Part shown: positions 44,729-56,500 of the stretch, piece by piece
Layout: each line of letters starts with the position of its first letter
How positions within the stretch are numbered: the first letter of the stretch is position 1
Source: Nectonema munidae
Taxonomy: Eukaryota; Nematomorpha; Nectonematoida; Nectonematidae
DNA: 64,000 bases
Reading direction: 5' to 3'
Assembly (NCBI GenBank): GCA_030549495.1
Contig: JAUIRK010000159.1
Location: forward strand, 1-64,000
Program-made: the position numbers and the translations under genes
The notes under the pieces: model-generated
The model's input: only the letters and a program-made list of their open reading frames with translations
Databases searched by the model: none
Told to the model about the DNA's origin: nothing

Positions 44729-46337
44729 ATGTTTTCGTACAATAATCATACATTTAAAAAGAAAATTGATAATTTGTCCATAATAGAGTTTGAACATTAT
44801 ATTTTTGAAAAGTTCAACTTTAAGCAATCATCTTATTTCATTAAGTATTACGATACAGATTGTGAAGATTACATTGACCTAGAAAGTATTGATCAAGTCA
44901 ATAATTTAGATATAATAAAACTAATCATTATTGAAAAAATATGTTTTGATAAATCTTTTGAGAAAATCTCGTCGCAACAAGACTCTAATTTACATAGCTG
45001 CAATTCAGTAAGTCTAACAGACTCGCCGAATTCAAGATATATTTTTGATCATAAAATCCATTGTTTTTTTAATAAAATAATTTTTAGTAAACAGTTTCCA
45101 TCTTACTATAAATTGCCAAGATTTCTTCTCTCGCAAACTTTATTGATTAAACTTGACAAGAATGAAAAACCTCAAAAAAATGAAATAATAAAAATTGTGA
45201 ACGCTGTTTTTATGAATGTTTCTCAATATTATAGTGAAATGTAAGCAATTATTTTTACATTCTATTTTAAAGAAATTAAATACATTTTTTAGGTATCCTT
45301 CTTCTCGAAATTACAATCAAATGGTTGATGCCATTCTAAATGAATTTCCTATTTTAATTAGAGAAAAGGGTTTGGATCTCTCTAATGTCATAGTATAAAG
45401 TTTTATATTTCAACATTTCTATTTAAACTTAAATTTAATTGATTTATTTTAAGACTTATTGGAAAGAAAAGTTACGTTACAAGTTTCATAACTCAAGGAA
45501 ACTTTCAGAGTCGTTTCTGCCTTGTGTTATTGAAAGAAAAAGAAGTATAAACAAGCAAAGTCCTTTAACTTATGAAAGTCATAAAAAAATAAACGGACTG
45601 AAATTTTATTTACCGAAGCCTTCAGAAAATTATGAAATATTTTTAAATCACAAGACGTGGCTCCAAAATGAATAGAATCAGACAAAGCCGAACCTTGATA
45701 TTGTAAATATAAAAATGGGACTAACATTTCCAACACGTAGGGATCAGATAATAAACCAAAATTTTTCTATATCTCAAATTTTGGAGGAGTGCCCGTTTTT
45801 ACAATCATTTAAAGAAGTATATTTTTATTTATGCTTTGTTAGTATTTCATTCTTTTTTATTTTATTAGTTAATGAAAGAGTTTTCAAAATTAGATCCCGA
45901 AAAATTCAATGACGAAGTTGATTTGTTTTTTGTAAAAGAACTCATTTTATATGTAGATAAAATTATCAAATTATCTTCCCATATGGAAGAAGATGAAGAT
46001 TTAAATGGTCTGAAACTTTGTATGGTATCCCCTGAATATACATTGGATCAGAATAGTAAGTTTTTTCCTGTGTTTTTATTAAAAAATTTTGTGTATCTGG
46101 ATTTCAGTTTTTAACATTTTGACTTTTTATTTTTTTTCTTCAGATTTTAAAGTATCTTGGGCAATAATGGCAATAAATTTCATTTTTAATGAAGAACTTA
46201 AAGAGTTCATTGTTTTGGAAAACAGAGAAACTGCTCAGAACATCAAAATCAAAGTTAAAGAAAAGATTGAAACGATCAAATCAGATGCGTTTACATTAAC
46301 AATCAATAATATCGATATTTTTAACTGTGATTCTTAA
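44729..46337 (+). CDS. CACTA accessory gene, five exons (SAMD3-like type)
   Basis: Exons 44,729-45,240, 45,293-45,392, 45,454-45,816, 45,869-46,055 and 46,144-46,337 join with consistent phases and GT-AG introns of 52-88 bp. The N-terminus has a PB1/ubiquitin-like look (IKYYDTDCEDYIDLESIDQV). The middle has PSYYKLPRFLLSQTLLIKLD and YPSSRNYNQMVDAILNEFPI, then TYWKEKLRYKFHN. Later exons include PTRRDQIINQNFSISQILEE and KVSWAIMAINFIFNEELKEF. One in-frame TAG lies at 45,673-45,675. The layout resembles proteins annotated in animals as SAMD3-like and found beside transposases of this kind. The role is unknown; assistance in transposition is an inference. Confidence 0.55.
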
Positions 46338-46955
46338 GCTTTTGTAGCACTCTTTTGTTCACTATACGTATTCAATTTAAGTTTCCCTAAAGGAATTGTG
46401 AAAATATTGGATTTTTTCAAAATATTAATTTTTAATATTAAAGATGAAGATAAAAAAAATAAAAAAGTTATCAAACTTATAATGGAAATAAATAGATTAA
46501 AATGAACATGAAGTTGGAACAAAAGTTCATATTTTTAATTTCCTGAAAACTGTTTTTTATGATAAATATACTTCTTGAGCAATTTGCTTTTATTTTGCTT
46601 GTTTTCCAATAAAATTTTGCCAACTTTTTTTTATTCAAATTTTCTCTTACAAAATTTAAAAGGTGCTTTTTTAAGAGTTATTTTCCTTTTTTAGAGTCAT
46701 TCATTTTAAAAAATCTATTAAGTAAATACTATTATTTGTAGAAAACTATTTAAAAGAAAGCTACTTAAAATTAGTAAAATGTGCTGTTTCTTTGTTTAAA
46801 AACTACATAAAGTATACTATTTATTGTTAGAAAACTACCTAAAGTTTGTAAAATTAACTACTTGAAAGTAGTAAATTATACTATTTATTTGTTTAAAAAA
46901 GCTACATAAAATCAGTAAAAAATACTATAAAAAGTAGTAAAAAGGGTGGTAAATT

Positions 46956-47344
46956 TTACTATAATATCATTAATTTTACTTATAAAGTATTAAAATTACG
47001 CATAGTTGAATAATTTGTTGATGATAATGGATAAGTGGCTATTTTCAAGATATAGATAGAACAATATCTATTTCTTTTACTCGAAATAAACCATCCTTTG
47101 GACTTTGGTTTATTGATGTAGTTTTCATAGCTTCCACATTTGGAAATGATCATTCAGGTCCTTTCGATACGAGTGTCATCACGTTTTTTGTGCTACATAA
47201 ATTTATTTGTTTGAAAAATACGAGCATATTCTCTCCAATATCAAAGACACCTATACTGCCTACATAAGAAAGTTCGAATAGCATTGTGCTTTCTTATGAC
47301 TAAAAATAACAGGACATTTGTAAAAATCATCCATTGTTTTTTAT
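46956..47344. other. no recognised feature
   Basis: AT-rich flank to the right of the CACTA element. No open frame or repeat is supported. Confidence 0.4.
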
Positions 47345-47660
47345 TTAAATTAATTAATTAATTAATTAAGTTGTTTTGCGACGTTCGCACCCATCCTTTC
47401 GGATATCGTGGCCCGCACGCAATGCTGAGTCCAAGTCTAACTGGACTTTCCATCCCACTAAACACCAATCGGCCCTTGTTACAAAAGAATAGCTCTATTA
47501 TATATAGTATTTTACAAGAATTTATGTGACAATATATAAATACAACTGAGAGAACGATACAATCCTAACGCGAACGCTCCCAATTTGGGAAACAAACTTA
47601 TTGTCTAGTGATAGCTTGATTACTAACCACGTAGAATCGCGTCGCTAGAGCACTACCTAA
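47345..47660 (-). repeat. possible SINE with (TTAA)n tail
   Basis: A patch less AT-rich than its surroundings. On the minus strand it starts near 47,660 with GGTTAGGTAGTGCTCTAGCG and ends in an AATT tandem tail at 47,347-47,369. The start resembles a tRNA-like A box, but no clear B box was found and there is only one copy in the window. Class uncertain. Confidence 0.35.
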
Positions 47661-48139
47661 CCGTAAAAACCTTTGAATTCTTCAGAGGAAGAAAACCAGG
47701 GTAAAAAACCGGCACGACGGAATGTATCTTGCTCCTAAATAAAAGAATATGATTATAAAGGGTATATGCTACAAAAAAAAAAGCGTTTGAAGGCATGCAA
47801 TATCTTAATATTATAATAAATAATATTTGATACATGTTATAGGGTTAAGAAAGATATACATAATTTAAGGCATGCTAGGTTAGGAACAATCTACCCCTGG
47901 AATTTTACTCCATCCCATATATACATGATATGAGTATATGTGTTTTCCCTAGGATATATATTTTACAATAGGAATATATAATCGGTCCTACAAACAGACT
48001 CCTGCAGAGGCCAGATTACCGATAACCTAGCTCGTACCATGAATCTGTTTTGGGACTTATACCTTGTGCCAATCCTAAATTTAAGTAGGCGGATCTAGAA
48101 CTCAGAAAAAACAGAACTATATCGCAGAACGCAGAATTC
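47661..48139. other. no recognised feature
   Basis: AT-rich sequence with no supported open frame. It leads into the 3' end of a minus-strand LINE. Confidence 0.4.
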
Positions 48140-48980
48140 CCTATTGCTTGGGGGCTATTGTATATGGGTAGTCACCTAGGATAATTTTTCTCTTTTTTTT
48201 AGCATATACCCCCAAGAACGCTTCAGCCTGGGTTTGCGTGAGCTCCCATGCTTGGCATAATTGTGGGCAATGATTGTGTGTTCTTAATTTTTCTATAAAC
48301 TTTTTATTTAATTTCTCCAACCTTTTCTGGAACCAAGAAAAGGAGGTCCGGCTATGAGCAATAGTGAAATGGTTGCCATAAACAGTTCTAAAAAGTTTAT
48401 ACACGAGGTCATCTATTTTGTTGGTCCAAGTTGAGGGAAGGCATCCCAAAATGGAGTTTCCATAAGTCAATTTCGGCATTGTTAGGATTTTAATGACCTT
48501 GCCTACCACCGTGGAATTGACCCCAAGGTCTTTAAGACATCCATATAGCGCTAGATCCTTCTTCCCCTTTTTTTATCTTTTCGTGAGCTTCACGATGAAA
48601 ACTAAATCCTGCATCCCAATTGATTCCTAGATATTTTAGGTGGCGAACTTGAGGAATATTCCCTATAGTTGGCGGGTTATTTTTGGTACAATTAGCGCCA
48701 AAGATGATGAACTTGCATTTAGAGTAATTCACCTCTTATATTCAGTCTCTTATAACAAAATCTTACAGGCTTATTTTCTTTGTATTTTTTGAGGGATTAC
48801 TTCCATAGCATTCAATCTTAGACACATCTATGCAATTGGTCCTTAGTTTCGGCATGTATCTCAAAAATTCCTTTATTAGGTCATAGAAATGGGTTAGGCG
48901 ATCTAAATAATGTTTAGATTTATTTGTTTTGAGTGTTTTATTTTGCTGGGAAATGGAGGTTGTTGCACACGTCATGCAAT
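48140..48980 (-). pseudogene. LINE RT C-terminal fragment, third family
   Basis: On the minus strand: HYLDRLTHFYDLIKEFLRYM (48,890-48,830), a gap, then NYSKCKFIIFGANCTKNNPP with RHLKYLGINWDAGFSFHREA (48,730-48,580), then after a frame change VGKVIKILTMPKLTYGNSIL to a stop at 48,141. The order post-palm, thumb, C-terminus is that of a LINE RT, but the palm (YADD) is missing. A related piece lies at 50,880-51,330. Confidence 0.6.
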
Positions 48981-49460
48981 ATTTTTTATCCTTGTGCTGA
49001 AAACACTTTCCAGCAGTTTAAATGATGGAAAAAGCATAAAAACTCTTCTTACGCCTACGTAGCTTGTGTAGATGTTTGTTTACTGTACTCAAATTAGTGG
49101 CCTTGCTGCAAAACAGAAGTTGGGAAGAAGATGTAATTTTCTTTTAAACTTCGTTTCAAGCAGTTACATGTCGTGTTTTTCCTCGAGAAACAGGATGAAA
49201 CAAGAAACCTTACCTTCAGACATATGATGCTTTATAAATCACCCGTCGAACGTATGTTATATAAGTTTAAAATGATTCGCGAAGCAGCAATGAATGGCTA
49301 TGCTTCTGTTCTAATCAATTAAGGGTGTTTATCATGATCCATTCGAAATTATCGCTAACTCTATTCATTGCGGTATATTTTTGTCCATCTGGTTATTTTT
49401 TCCTGAAACATGAATATATTTACAACCTTTGTATTTTAACCAGTTAAATATTTCTTTCTC
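48880..49460. repeat. interspersed repeat, copy A
   Basis: Matches 51,190-52,335 in the same orientation: CAAATTAGTGGCCT...GAAAACAGAAG, AAGCATAAAAACTC, and ATCATGATCCATTCGA...ATTATCGCTAACTCT. The second copy has about 570 bp more between the two blocks. The shared sequence overlaps the LINE fragments at both places, so it may be the 5' region of that LINE family. Confidence 0.6.
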
Positions 49461-50145
49461 GATAATATATGCACTTAATCAAAATCATTTTCAAATATAC
49501 AAAAAATTCTAGTGCATAAATTCTCTATTAAATATTGTGGTAGAATTAAACCATATTTGGGTTTCCTAATTCACTCATAACATTCCAGGTATCAGTGTTT
49601 TAGCTTTTGTAGATGATTTAACCCCAAATATTTTTTCTGTTTAAAATACATATTAGCTTCTATATTCATAAACGTACTCTTTCTTCTAAATCTTAGCCCG
49701 GGAGAAAAAATATAAAAGATCCACTTACTAATCAAATTAGTAAAAGCCATTGTCTAAATTTCCACTGATGAATGAAGAGGGTTTACCAGTTTGAGTGTGT
49801 AACCTGTCAACAAAAGTAGTGAAAGATTAAGCCCGATTTTAGCTATAGTTTTGATTTTGCTAAGAAATCACTAAAAAAGTCTGTATTTCTAAATAAACTT
49901 CAAGGGTAAAAAATAGTTAAGGTAACTAGAAAACACGTGTAAGCACTTTTTTAATGTTTTGGTCTTTATATAATTGTATTTTGGATCAGTTAATTTTCAT
50001 TATATAGCTTATTTGTAGGAAAAGATACAATATGAAGTGTTTTCATCGGTTTAGCAAATGTGACCTGCCTATATATCAAACTATGGAGGAACGAATGTTG
50101 GAAGCTTGATTTGGACGCAAAACTAGAGAGAACCAAAGTCAGGTG
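49461..50145. other. no recognised feature
   Basis: AT-rich flank between the repeat and the MITE, with no open frame of note. The same holds for 50,423-50,880. Confidence 0.4.
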
Positions 50146-50153
50146 TCTGACAC

Positions 50154-50414
50154 CAGTGGCGGATCCAGAAATTTCTTATAGGGGAGGGGGCGAAATCTAT
50201 TTAATTTTTTTGCAATTTTGCTAAGAGTCTTCAGAGAATACGACAGCTGTATTATGTCTTTTAGAATCACTAATTATTACCTATGTTTTCATATTTTTAA
50301 CATTATTTTGCCATAAATAAATTTCATAATTTTTTTAAATTTTTGAAGCCATTTATCATAAGATGGGGGGGGGGGGCTAGGCCCATGAGGCTCCACCCCT
50401 TGGATCCACCACTG
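50154..50414. mobile_element. hAT-type MITE with perfect target duplication
   Basis: A 261-bp element starting CAGTGGCGGATCCAGAAAT and ending CCTTGGATCCACCACTG, with TCTGACAC at 50,146-50,153 and 50,415-50,422. It contains a G12 tract. It belongs to the same family as 11,168-11,337 and the solo end at 21,117. Confidence 0.92.
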
Positions 50415-50879
50415 TCTGACACCCTTACTCATATTACATCCCCATAATGATTAAACCAAGGGTTGGTCTACACAAAAACAAAAGAAAAAGTGGAAAAATT
50501 AATTTGAAGCATGATAGAATTGTGAAAGAATAAATTCAGCAATCTGAATAAAAAACTCATAAAAGTGGACAAAAAATATTCTCATATGTCAAAGAGAATG
50601 CAAAATGAGTGAGTGAGTGAGCTAAATGAATGGGAAGAAATAGAAAACAAATAAAATATAAAAATCGGCAGTTAATTTTAATTATCTAAATACAAAATTT
50701 TGGAAAAATAAGAAATATTCTAGATTTCAAACAGAGAGAAAAAAGATTAGTGATTAAAAATTCTTATCACAGCTCTTCTGATTTTAAGTAGAAAAAATTA
50801 AAACTTGCCGGTGGGTTTTTAACGGTTTTTATATCTTTTCATTTTAGCTTCTTTAAAATGTTCGTCCATTTAAAATTAA

Positions 50880-52335
50880 TACATCTACTTTTCGTAAAGC
50901 CACGATAAACAGGAGTTTGTGAACATTCTTCAACCATCAATCCGTCCTTGGTTCGTGCAAGGGTCTCAAAAAATCCCTTCATTAGATCCCAGAAGCGGTT
51001 TATTTCAGATTAGCGTATATCGTCCATTTTAAATTCAATTGTCTGCTGAAGGAAATTTGTAAAAAATTGCAAACCCAGCGACCGAATGCATTTGCAAAAG
51101 CTCCATTATCCTCATCACCTTTTCGCAGTTGCTTCTTTGCTACAAACTGGATGGCCAAGCTTTATCCAAAGAGCGCAAAAAGTACAGCGCACCCAAACTC
51201 AAGTTAAACACACGTCACACAAGTTTTGATGTTTGTTTATTTTGTTTCGAGTTTGTTATTTTGCTAGAAAATTTATATCCTTGGGTTGGAAACAATTTCC
51301 AGCAGTTTCCAATCGAAAAAGCATAAAAACTCCTCTTACCCCCACGTAACTTGCGTTGATGTTTATTTACTTTACTCAAATTAGTGGCCTGGCTGGAAAA
51401 CAGAAGTTCGAAGAAGATGTAAAATTCTTAAACTCAATCGAGAAAGTAGACATGTTGTCTTTTTCTTGCGAAAACAAGATGATGAAGAGAAACTTCTTTC
51501 CTTACTTTCAGGCATATGATGTTTTGACTCTGACTAGTTGTCTCTTTTCATCATCTCTTCCCCAATTATGAACTTGTATGCTAAAGCGTTATTATACAAT
51601 TTATACATCAAAGGACTTTTTGGTAAAAATATCTGAAGTATAAAATGTTCAAAATCCGTTACATTTGTCTAGACAAACTTTAAACTATTTTATAAGTTTC
51701 CATTATTTTACGAATAACATGAAGTTTATTTGATAATAGCACATACTAAACTTTGACAAAAATATTATATTAGCAATTGAACTATGCACAATAACCTTTC
51801 TTTATTTTTTCTCGTAACTAAACATTAAACTAAATCCACACTTTTGAATTTCTACAAGCAAAATTTTTCCCGAGCTCTACTTCTATAGTGTAAGCGTGGA
51901 GTCATGATCTACTTCTCATGGGTTCCAAGCCGGATTAAAACTTCCAAATTGCCTAGTTATGCAAAAGACTCCTCCATCGAACGCGTTACCCCAAACTAAA
52001 ATTAAAATGGCGCTGATTAGGAGTTTGTAAAGGCCTGAATTTATATGGCATTCAAGCATGCGCCTACACATATTTTTTTGTGAATCATTTTTTCTAACTG
52101 AAAAAAGTGTCCTACGCACCGTCTCAATATTTTCAAACTAAGCAATGCGACCGTTTTGCAATGTTTCGTAAGGGATCTAATTTTTAAACAGTTCATTAAA
52201 AAAATTTTGCTCATCATGATCCATTCGATATTATCGCTAACTCTTTTCATCGCGGGATACTTTTGTTCATCAGCTCATTTTTTCTGGAAAATGAATAATT
52301 TTATAACCTCTGTATTTGAACCAGCTAAATAATTG
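50880..52335. repeat. interspersed repeat, copy B, with LINE-like codons
   Basis: The minus strand of 50,880-51,330 reads NRFWDLMKGFFETLARTKDG and SQTPVYRGFTKSRC, related to the 48.9-kb LINE fragment. The 51,190-51,530 and 52,203-52,335 blocks match copy A at 48,880-49,460. The extra middle stretch (51,600-52,200) has no recognised content. Confidence 0.5.
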
Positions 52336-52339
52336 TTAA

Positions 52340-53220
52340 TGAATATAAATATATATATATCTCATAACCTGTACGGTTGAACGCGGGTAGACAACTTGCG
52401 TGTTATCTCCAACCCGTATATTACGATGATTCATCTCCAAACTATATTCTACGATGATTCATCTCCAAACTATATACTACAATGATTCATCTCCAACCGG
52501 TATACTACGATGATTCATCACCAACCTGTATACTACGATCATTCATCTTCAACCTGTATACTACGATGGTTTCTATTCCATGTACAAATAACTAGGGAGA
52601 CAATGTTCAACTTTCTGTTCACATTCTGCTAGATGTAAGATTTGATATACCTCATTCGGGGAGACGATGCCACATAAGTTATTACCTATATACATTATAC
52701 CTGTATACTACGTTGGTTCATCTCCAACCTGTATACCGCGATAATTCATCTCCAACCTATATAATATATTTTATCAAATAATCAAAATAAAATTCTGTAA
52801 TCAAAGAATCGAAAAATATTCTTTAAAAAATATCAAACTTTCTGTTCATATTTTGCTACCTCATACGATGTTACAAAAGTTATTACCTATACTTTGCAAT
52901 TTGCACGATTTTAAATATTATATTTGTCGAATAATCAAAGAATCGAAAAATGTTCAAATCAAAAAATATTTATTCTTTTTAAATATATCGTTGGCTCCCC
53001 TTACTTTTAAAATTGAAAGATAAACCTAGTCTTTAATAATTAATTTTTATCAAATTATGCACATACAAAACTAAAAGTAAGGGGAGCCAACTATATATAT
53101 ATATATTAAATTTATAAAAAAATGGAAAAACTAATACTATTTTATAAAAATCTCCAAATAAATTTAGATTCTGAGAGTAGAGTCGCTTTATAATTGTGCT
53201 GGAAATTGTCACATAATACA
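52340..53220 (+). repeat. minisatellite block upstream of right EGF-like gene
   Basis: About six degenerate 28-bp units (ATCTCCAACCTGTATACTAC...) lie at 52,410-52,575, with two more at 52,700-52,760. AT-rich boxes shared with 4,365-4,740 and 61,640-62,215 follow, then the 102-bp loop element (52,990-53,091). The 53,150-53,220 end (ATTCTGAGAGTAGAGTCGC) recurs at 63,250 and 63,490. Only one arm of the fold-back is present here. Confidence 0.8.
52990..53091 (-). mobile_element. 102-bp inverted-end element (loop), orientation 1
   Basis: The ends GTTGGCTCCCCTTACTTTTA and their inverse enclose about 60 bp. The interior is the reverse complement of the copy at 62,212-62,312, although the flanking block is in the same orientation at both places. 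It may be a tiny MITE or the flipping loop of a fold-back. Confidence 0.7.
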
Positions 53221-53483
53221 ATACTTTCAACGTTTTTTGAATTCAGATGATTTAAACAAAACCGTTGGGATATATCAATTATTTCATAATTTTCTAGAAT
53301 ATAATTTTAATGAAAAGATGATAAACTTCTGAAAAGTGACTTTCAAAAATAAAAAAAACTATACTTCATCATCCCTGAAACTAAGTTTTTTAGCAAAATC
53401 ATTTGCATGACTCAAGTGATATGCATGAGCAATCGTTTTCTCATTGGCTAAAATTTCTGTCCATCTTCTTTAACAGGGAGGAG

Positions 53484-53490
53484 TATAAAA
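53484..53490 (+). promoter_or_regulatory. TATA box of right EGF-like gene
   Basis: TATAAAA, about 50 bp upstream of the ATG at 53,539. A TCATTT start-like sequence lies about 28 bp downstream. This implies a 5' UTR of only 20-30 bases. The left duplication arm does not include it. Confidence 0.6.
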
Positions 53491-53538
53491 GTGGATGTTT
53501 TTCTCATTTAATACCACTTCTTGCTTTCTTGTTCCAAA

Positions 53539-56500
53539 ATGACCGCCTCGAATTTAATTCTCTCATTTTTGTTCATTGGTGGTAAGCTTCAATTATTTCA
53601 AAGTTTTATATCATCTATTAAGACTACCAATAACTTTAAAAAAAACTCTTTCTCTTACAACCTTTTGAAAGAAATTAAAATACGTGTATAAAACTCTTGA
53701 ACAAAACTTGCTACCTCCAGCTATCCTCAATATTTATGCTACAAAAGTTGTTAACGATTATTTTTAAAAGACTCAAACCTAATTTATACAAAATATATTC
53801 AAAAAGCATTCCGAGTGGATAAACACCGATCTATTCACGTCATATTCAATTTGTTTTTGAGGCAAAATATTTATGAGAGGCTGTGGCCTTTGTTTCACCT
53901 CTTAAAATGTTGATTGAAATAGCGCATTATTAAACGCATTTTTAAATACCCTTGAAATAGAAAATGACTGCTTCGAAAACGAATATAGCAAATTGTGCTG
54001 ACGCGCTAACTCGCATACTGATCAAATTTGCGTACACTAAACGAAGTAAACTATTTCCGTCCATCTTGTTTTTGGATGGGAATTTGAAATTCAAAAATAT
54101 ATACTAGTGCCAGTTTATATAAGAAATGACTTTTGAAACAAACTCTTTTTCAGAAAAATAATAGAAGAAATAAGGAAAATGCTTGTAGATAATATTTCAG
54201 GGCCAGAGATTTTCTTATATTTTAATTTTCTATCCTGGTGTACTTAATTTAAAATTATTCAAATTAACTATTTTAACTTTTCATTCTTTGATTCCAATCT
54301 ATTTTTCAAAATGTTCTTCAATGAAAAAAGGATTAGCGGGGTTGTAATTTTCTCTTTGTGATCTCATCCCAAAATTGACCTTTTTACTCTTTCGTATTTT
54401 ATATCTGGTTTTGTGGCTTATGATATAATTCTTCTCAAACTCCCTCAATTGTCTTGCTAATATGATGATTGTTTTATAGTTGTGCATGCTTCTCAAAATG
54501 CAGCTGATGAAATCCATTATCCTAAAAAAGTAACAACGTTTGATGGCCATGTGGATCTTTGTCGATCGGGGTTTACATTAACGAACGATGGGAGTTGTGG
54601 GAGTAAGTAGTTGATTTCATCTCAACCGCTGAGCAAATTTATGATTTGGCATTTTTGAAGAAATGAAGGAATGTTCTATGAATGATTCTAAATCTGTTTT
54701 CGATGTTGCTAACTCACACTGCGTGCAAAATGGGAAAAGTTTCTATCTTGCTTGTGATCCTGGCTATCAAATGTATGGAGGTGTCTGTATTGGTAAATCT
54801 TTCCTCTTCTTACTTTTACATGAGGGATTAATTTTATTTTCGCACAGCGGATTGCCAACTCACTGGTGCGTGTCAAAAACACGCGGAATGCGTGCATCGT
54901 CACGGCATGAACCTTTGTGAATGTAAAAGTGGTTATCAAGATTTAATTGGAGAATGTGAAGGTAATTCAAATATTATAAGAGAGATAATAAAATCATTTA
55001 ATTTGTGTGTTACCAGAATATAATGAAGATGTTACAATTCCAGAAGATCCAAGTAAACTCCTTTCTCTACATCTTTTTTACACTTTCTATTTTTGAATGA
55101 ATGTGGGCACAAGTGTTGAAAAATAAGCGTAAATTATGAAACCGCTTGGTTAAGATAAAAAATTCCCAAAAATCTTTTTTGACGCGTAAAAATTTACTTA
55201 TAATTATGGCTAACATAGATCATAACCAACATATATAATATGGACATTGGACATGCATGCATGACGTGCGTTACTTGTCTTTTATCTTTTATATCTCAAG
55301 CATTCAATATATATCCTTTAGCTTTAACAAAAAATTCATTTATTTATTCTTTAAATTTAAATTATTTTTATTCTCACTTATTCACTCTGTGAACATTTCT
55401 TTTATTGTAAAAATGGCACCTTATTACATTCTTTGAAAAGACGAAGCATTCGTTGTGCTTTCATGCCTATTTAAACGAATACTTGAGAAAATTTTTTTAT
55501 TCAATTCATCACATCCAAATGATCTATCTTGAAAAATTAATTTTTACAATTTATCCATATACACGGCACTATTTCTTCTCATGTATGGTGCTTTTTCTAT
55601 TCCCTGAAAATCATAATTCTTCATATTGTTATTTTATCCCATTTTACATATTCTGAATTAGTTCTCCACCTTTTTAAGGAAATTTTCTTCACTATCTTGG
55701 AACTTGCACGTGTATTAAGATCATTAGAGTATACACACCTTAAAACAAAACAAATCCCACAATCTAAAACTAATTTTATCACTTTATTTACCAAAAAGTG
55801 GAAAAGTCTTTAGAATTGAATTTGGGACATTCTCCTATACTTTTTCAACAACCTCCTTGAAACTACTTTAATATTTTCAAATAATAAAAATGTGATTGAA
55901 TATAATTTAAAAAGTACTAAAAACCTATTGAATCCATCACTCGTTGATTGATTTGGAATAATAATAATTTGTAAGTTTCTGTTTTCCATTGTAATGAAGA
56001 TTTTCAAAATCGATTAAAAACAGGATTTTTATAAACGAATTTCAACACAACTGGGCGCACACCCCTTACAGAAGCTGCAGTGATACCTTTTTCAATGCTC
56101 GTTGAAGGCAAATCCATGCTTAAAACCCTTCTCGTCCTTACACAACGGTTTTCACTCGATTCTTTGTTGCACACTGAAGTTTAATTTGAAGATAAACGTA
56201 GTTAGTTATTTTCAGGTCCGGAGAGCTCTCTTGGAATAAGCTCAGCCATACAATATTCGAGCAGTGGCTCCACTTCCCGCTCTGGGGCGATTGTTTTCAA
56301 ACTGATCTCCCCAACTTATCCATTCATTTGGCATGACCGCTACGATGAAAGATTAGTCCGAATGCAGTTTCCCAAAATTCTGGCTTTTCACTCATTTTAT
56401 ACAAAGCCTTGAGTTTAAATATAAATTTTAATTAAACTTGCACTTTTTCTAAAGCTTCCATATCTTTACAACTTTTGTATAAGATGAGGTTCAAACGTGA

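Larger units (their letters stand above)
33861..46955 (+). mobile_element. EnSpm/CACTA transposon split by a nested LINE
   Basis: The left end CACTACGGGAATAGTAAAAC has the CACTA signature. It is followed to about 34,150 by subterminal motifs such as GTAGTAATATTACTAC and GTAGTTAATTTTAC. The right end (about 46,690-46,955) carries the same motifs inverted; its exact terminus is unclear. Between them are a transposase gene and an intron-containing accessory gene, together with a LINE of 4.5 kb and a Tigger inside that LINE. Subtracting these insertions leaves about 7 kb or less. The 5' part of the transposase gene was not recognised, and 34,151-34,680 and 46,340-46,690 are non-coding. Confidence 0.65.

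Noticed and set aside
45439-45675. A separate short gene ending at 45,675
   Set aside because: It is exon 3 of the CACTA companion gene; homologous-looking coding continues past the TAG in the same frame to the donor at 45,816.
52410-52760. Regular 28-bp repeats reminiscent of a CRISPR array
   Set aside because: The units are contiguous or degenerate with no unique spacers, and the sequence is clearly eukaryotic.
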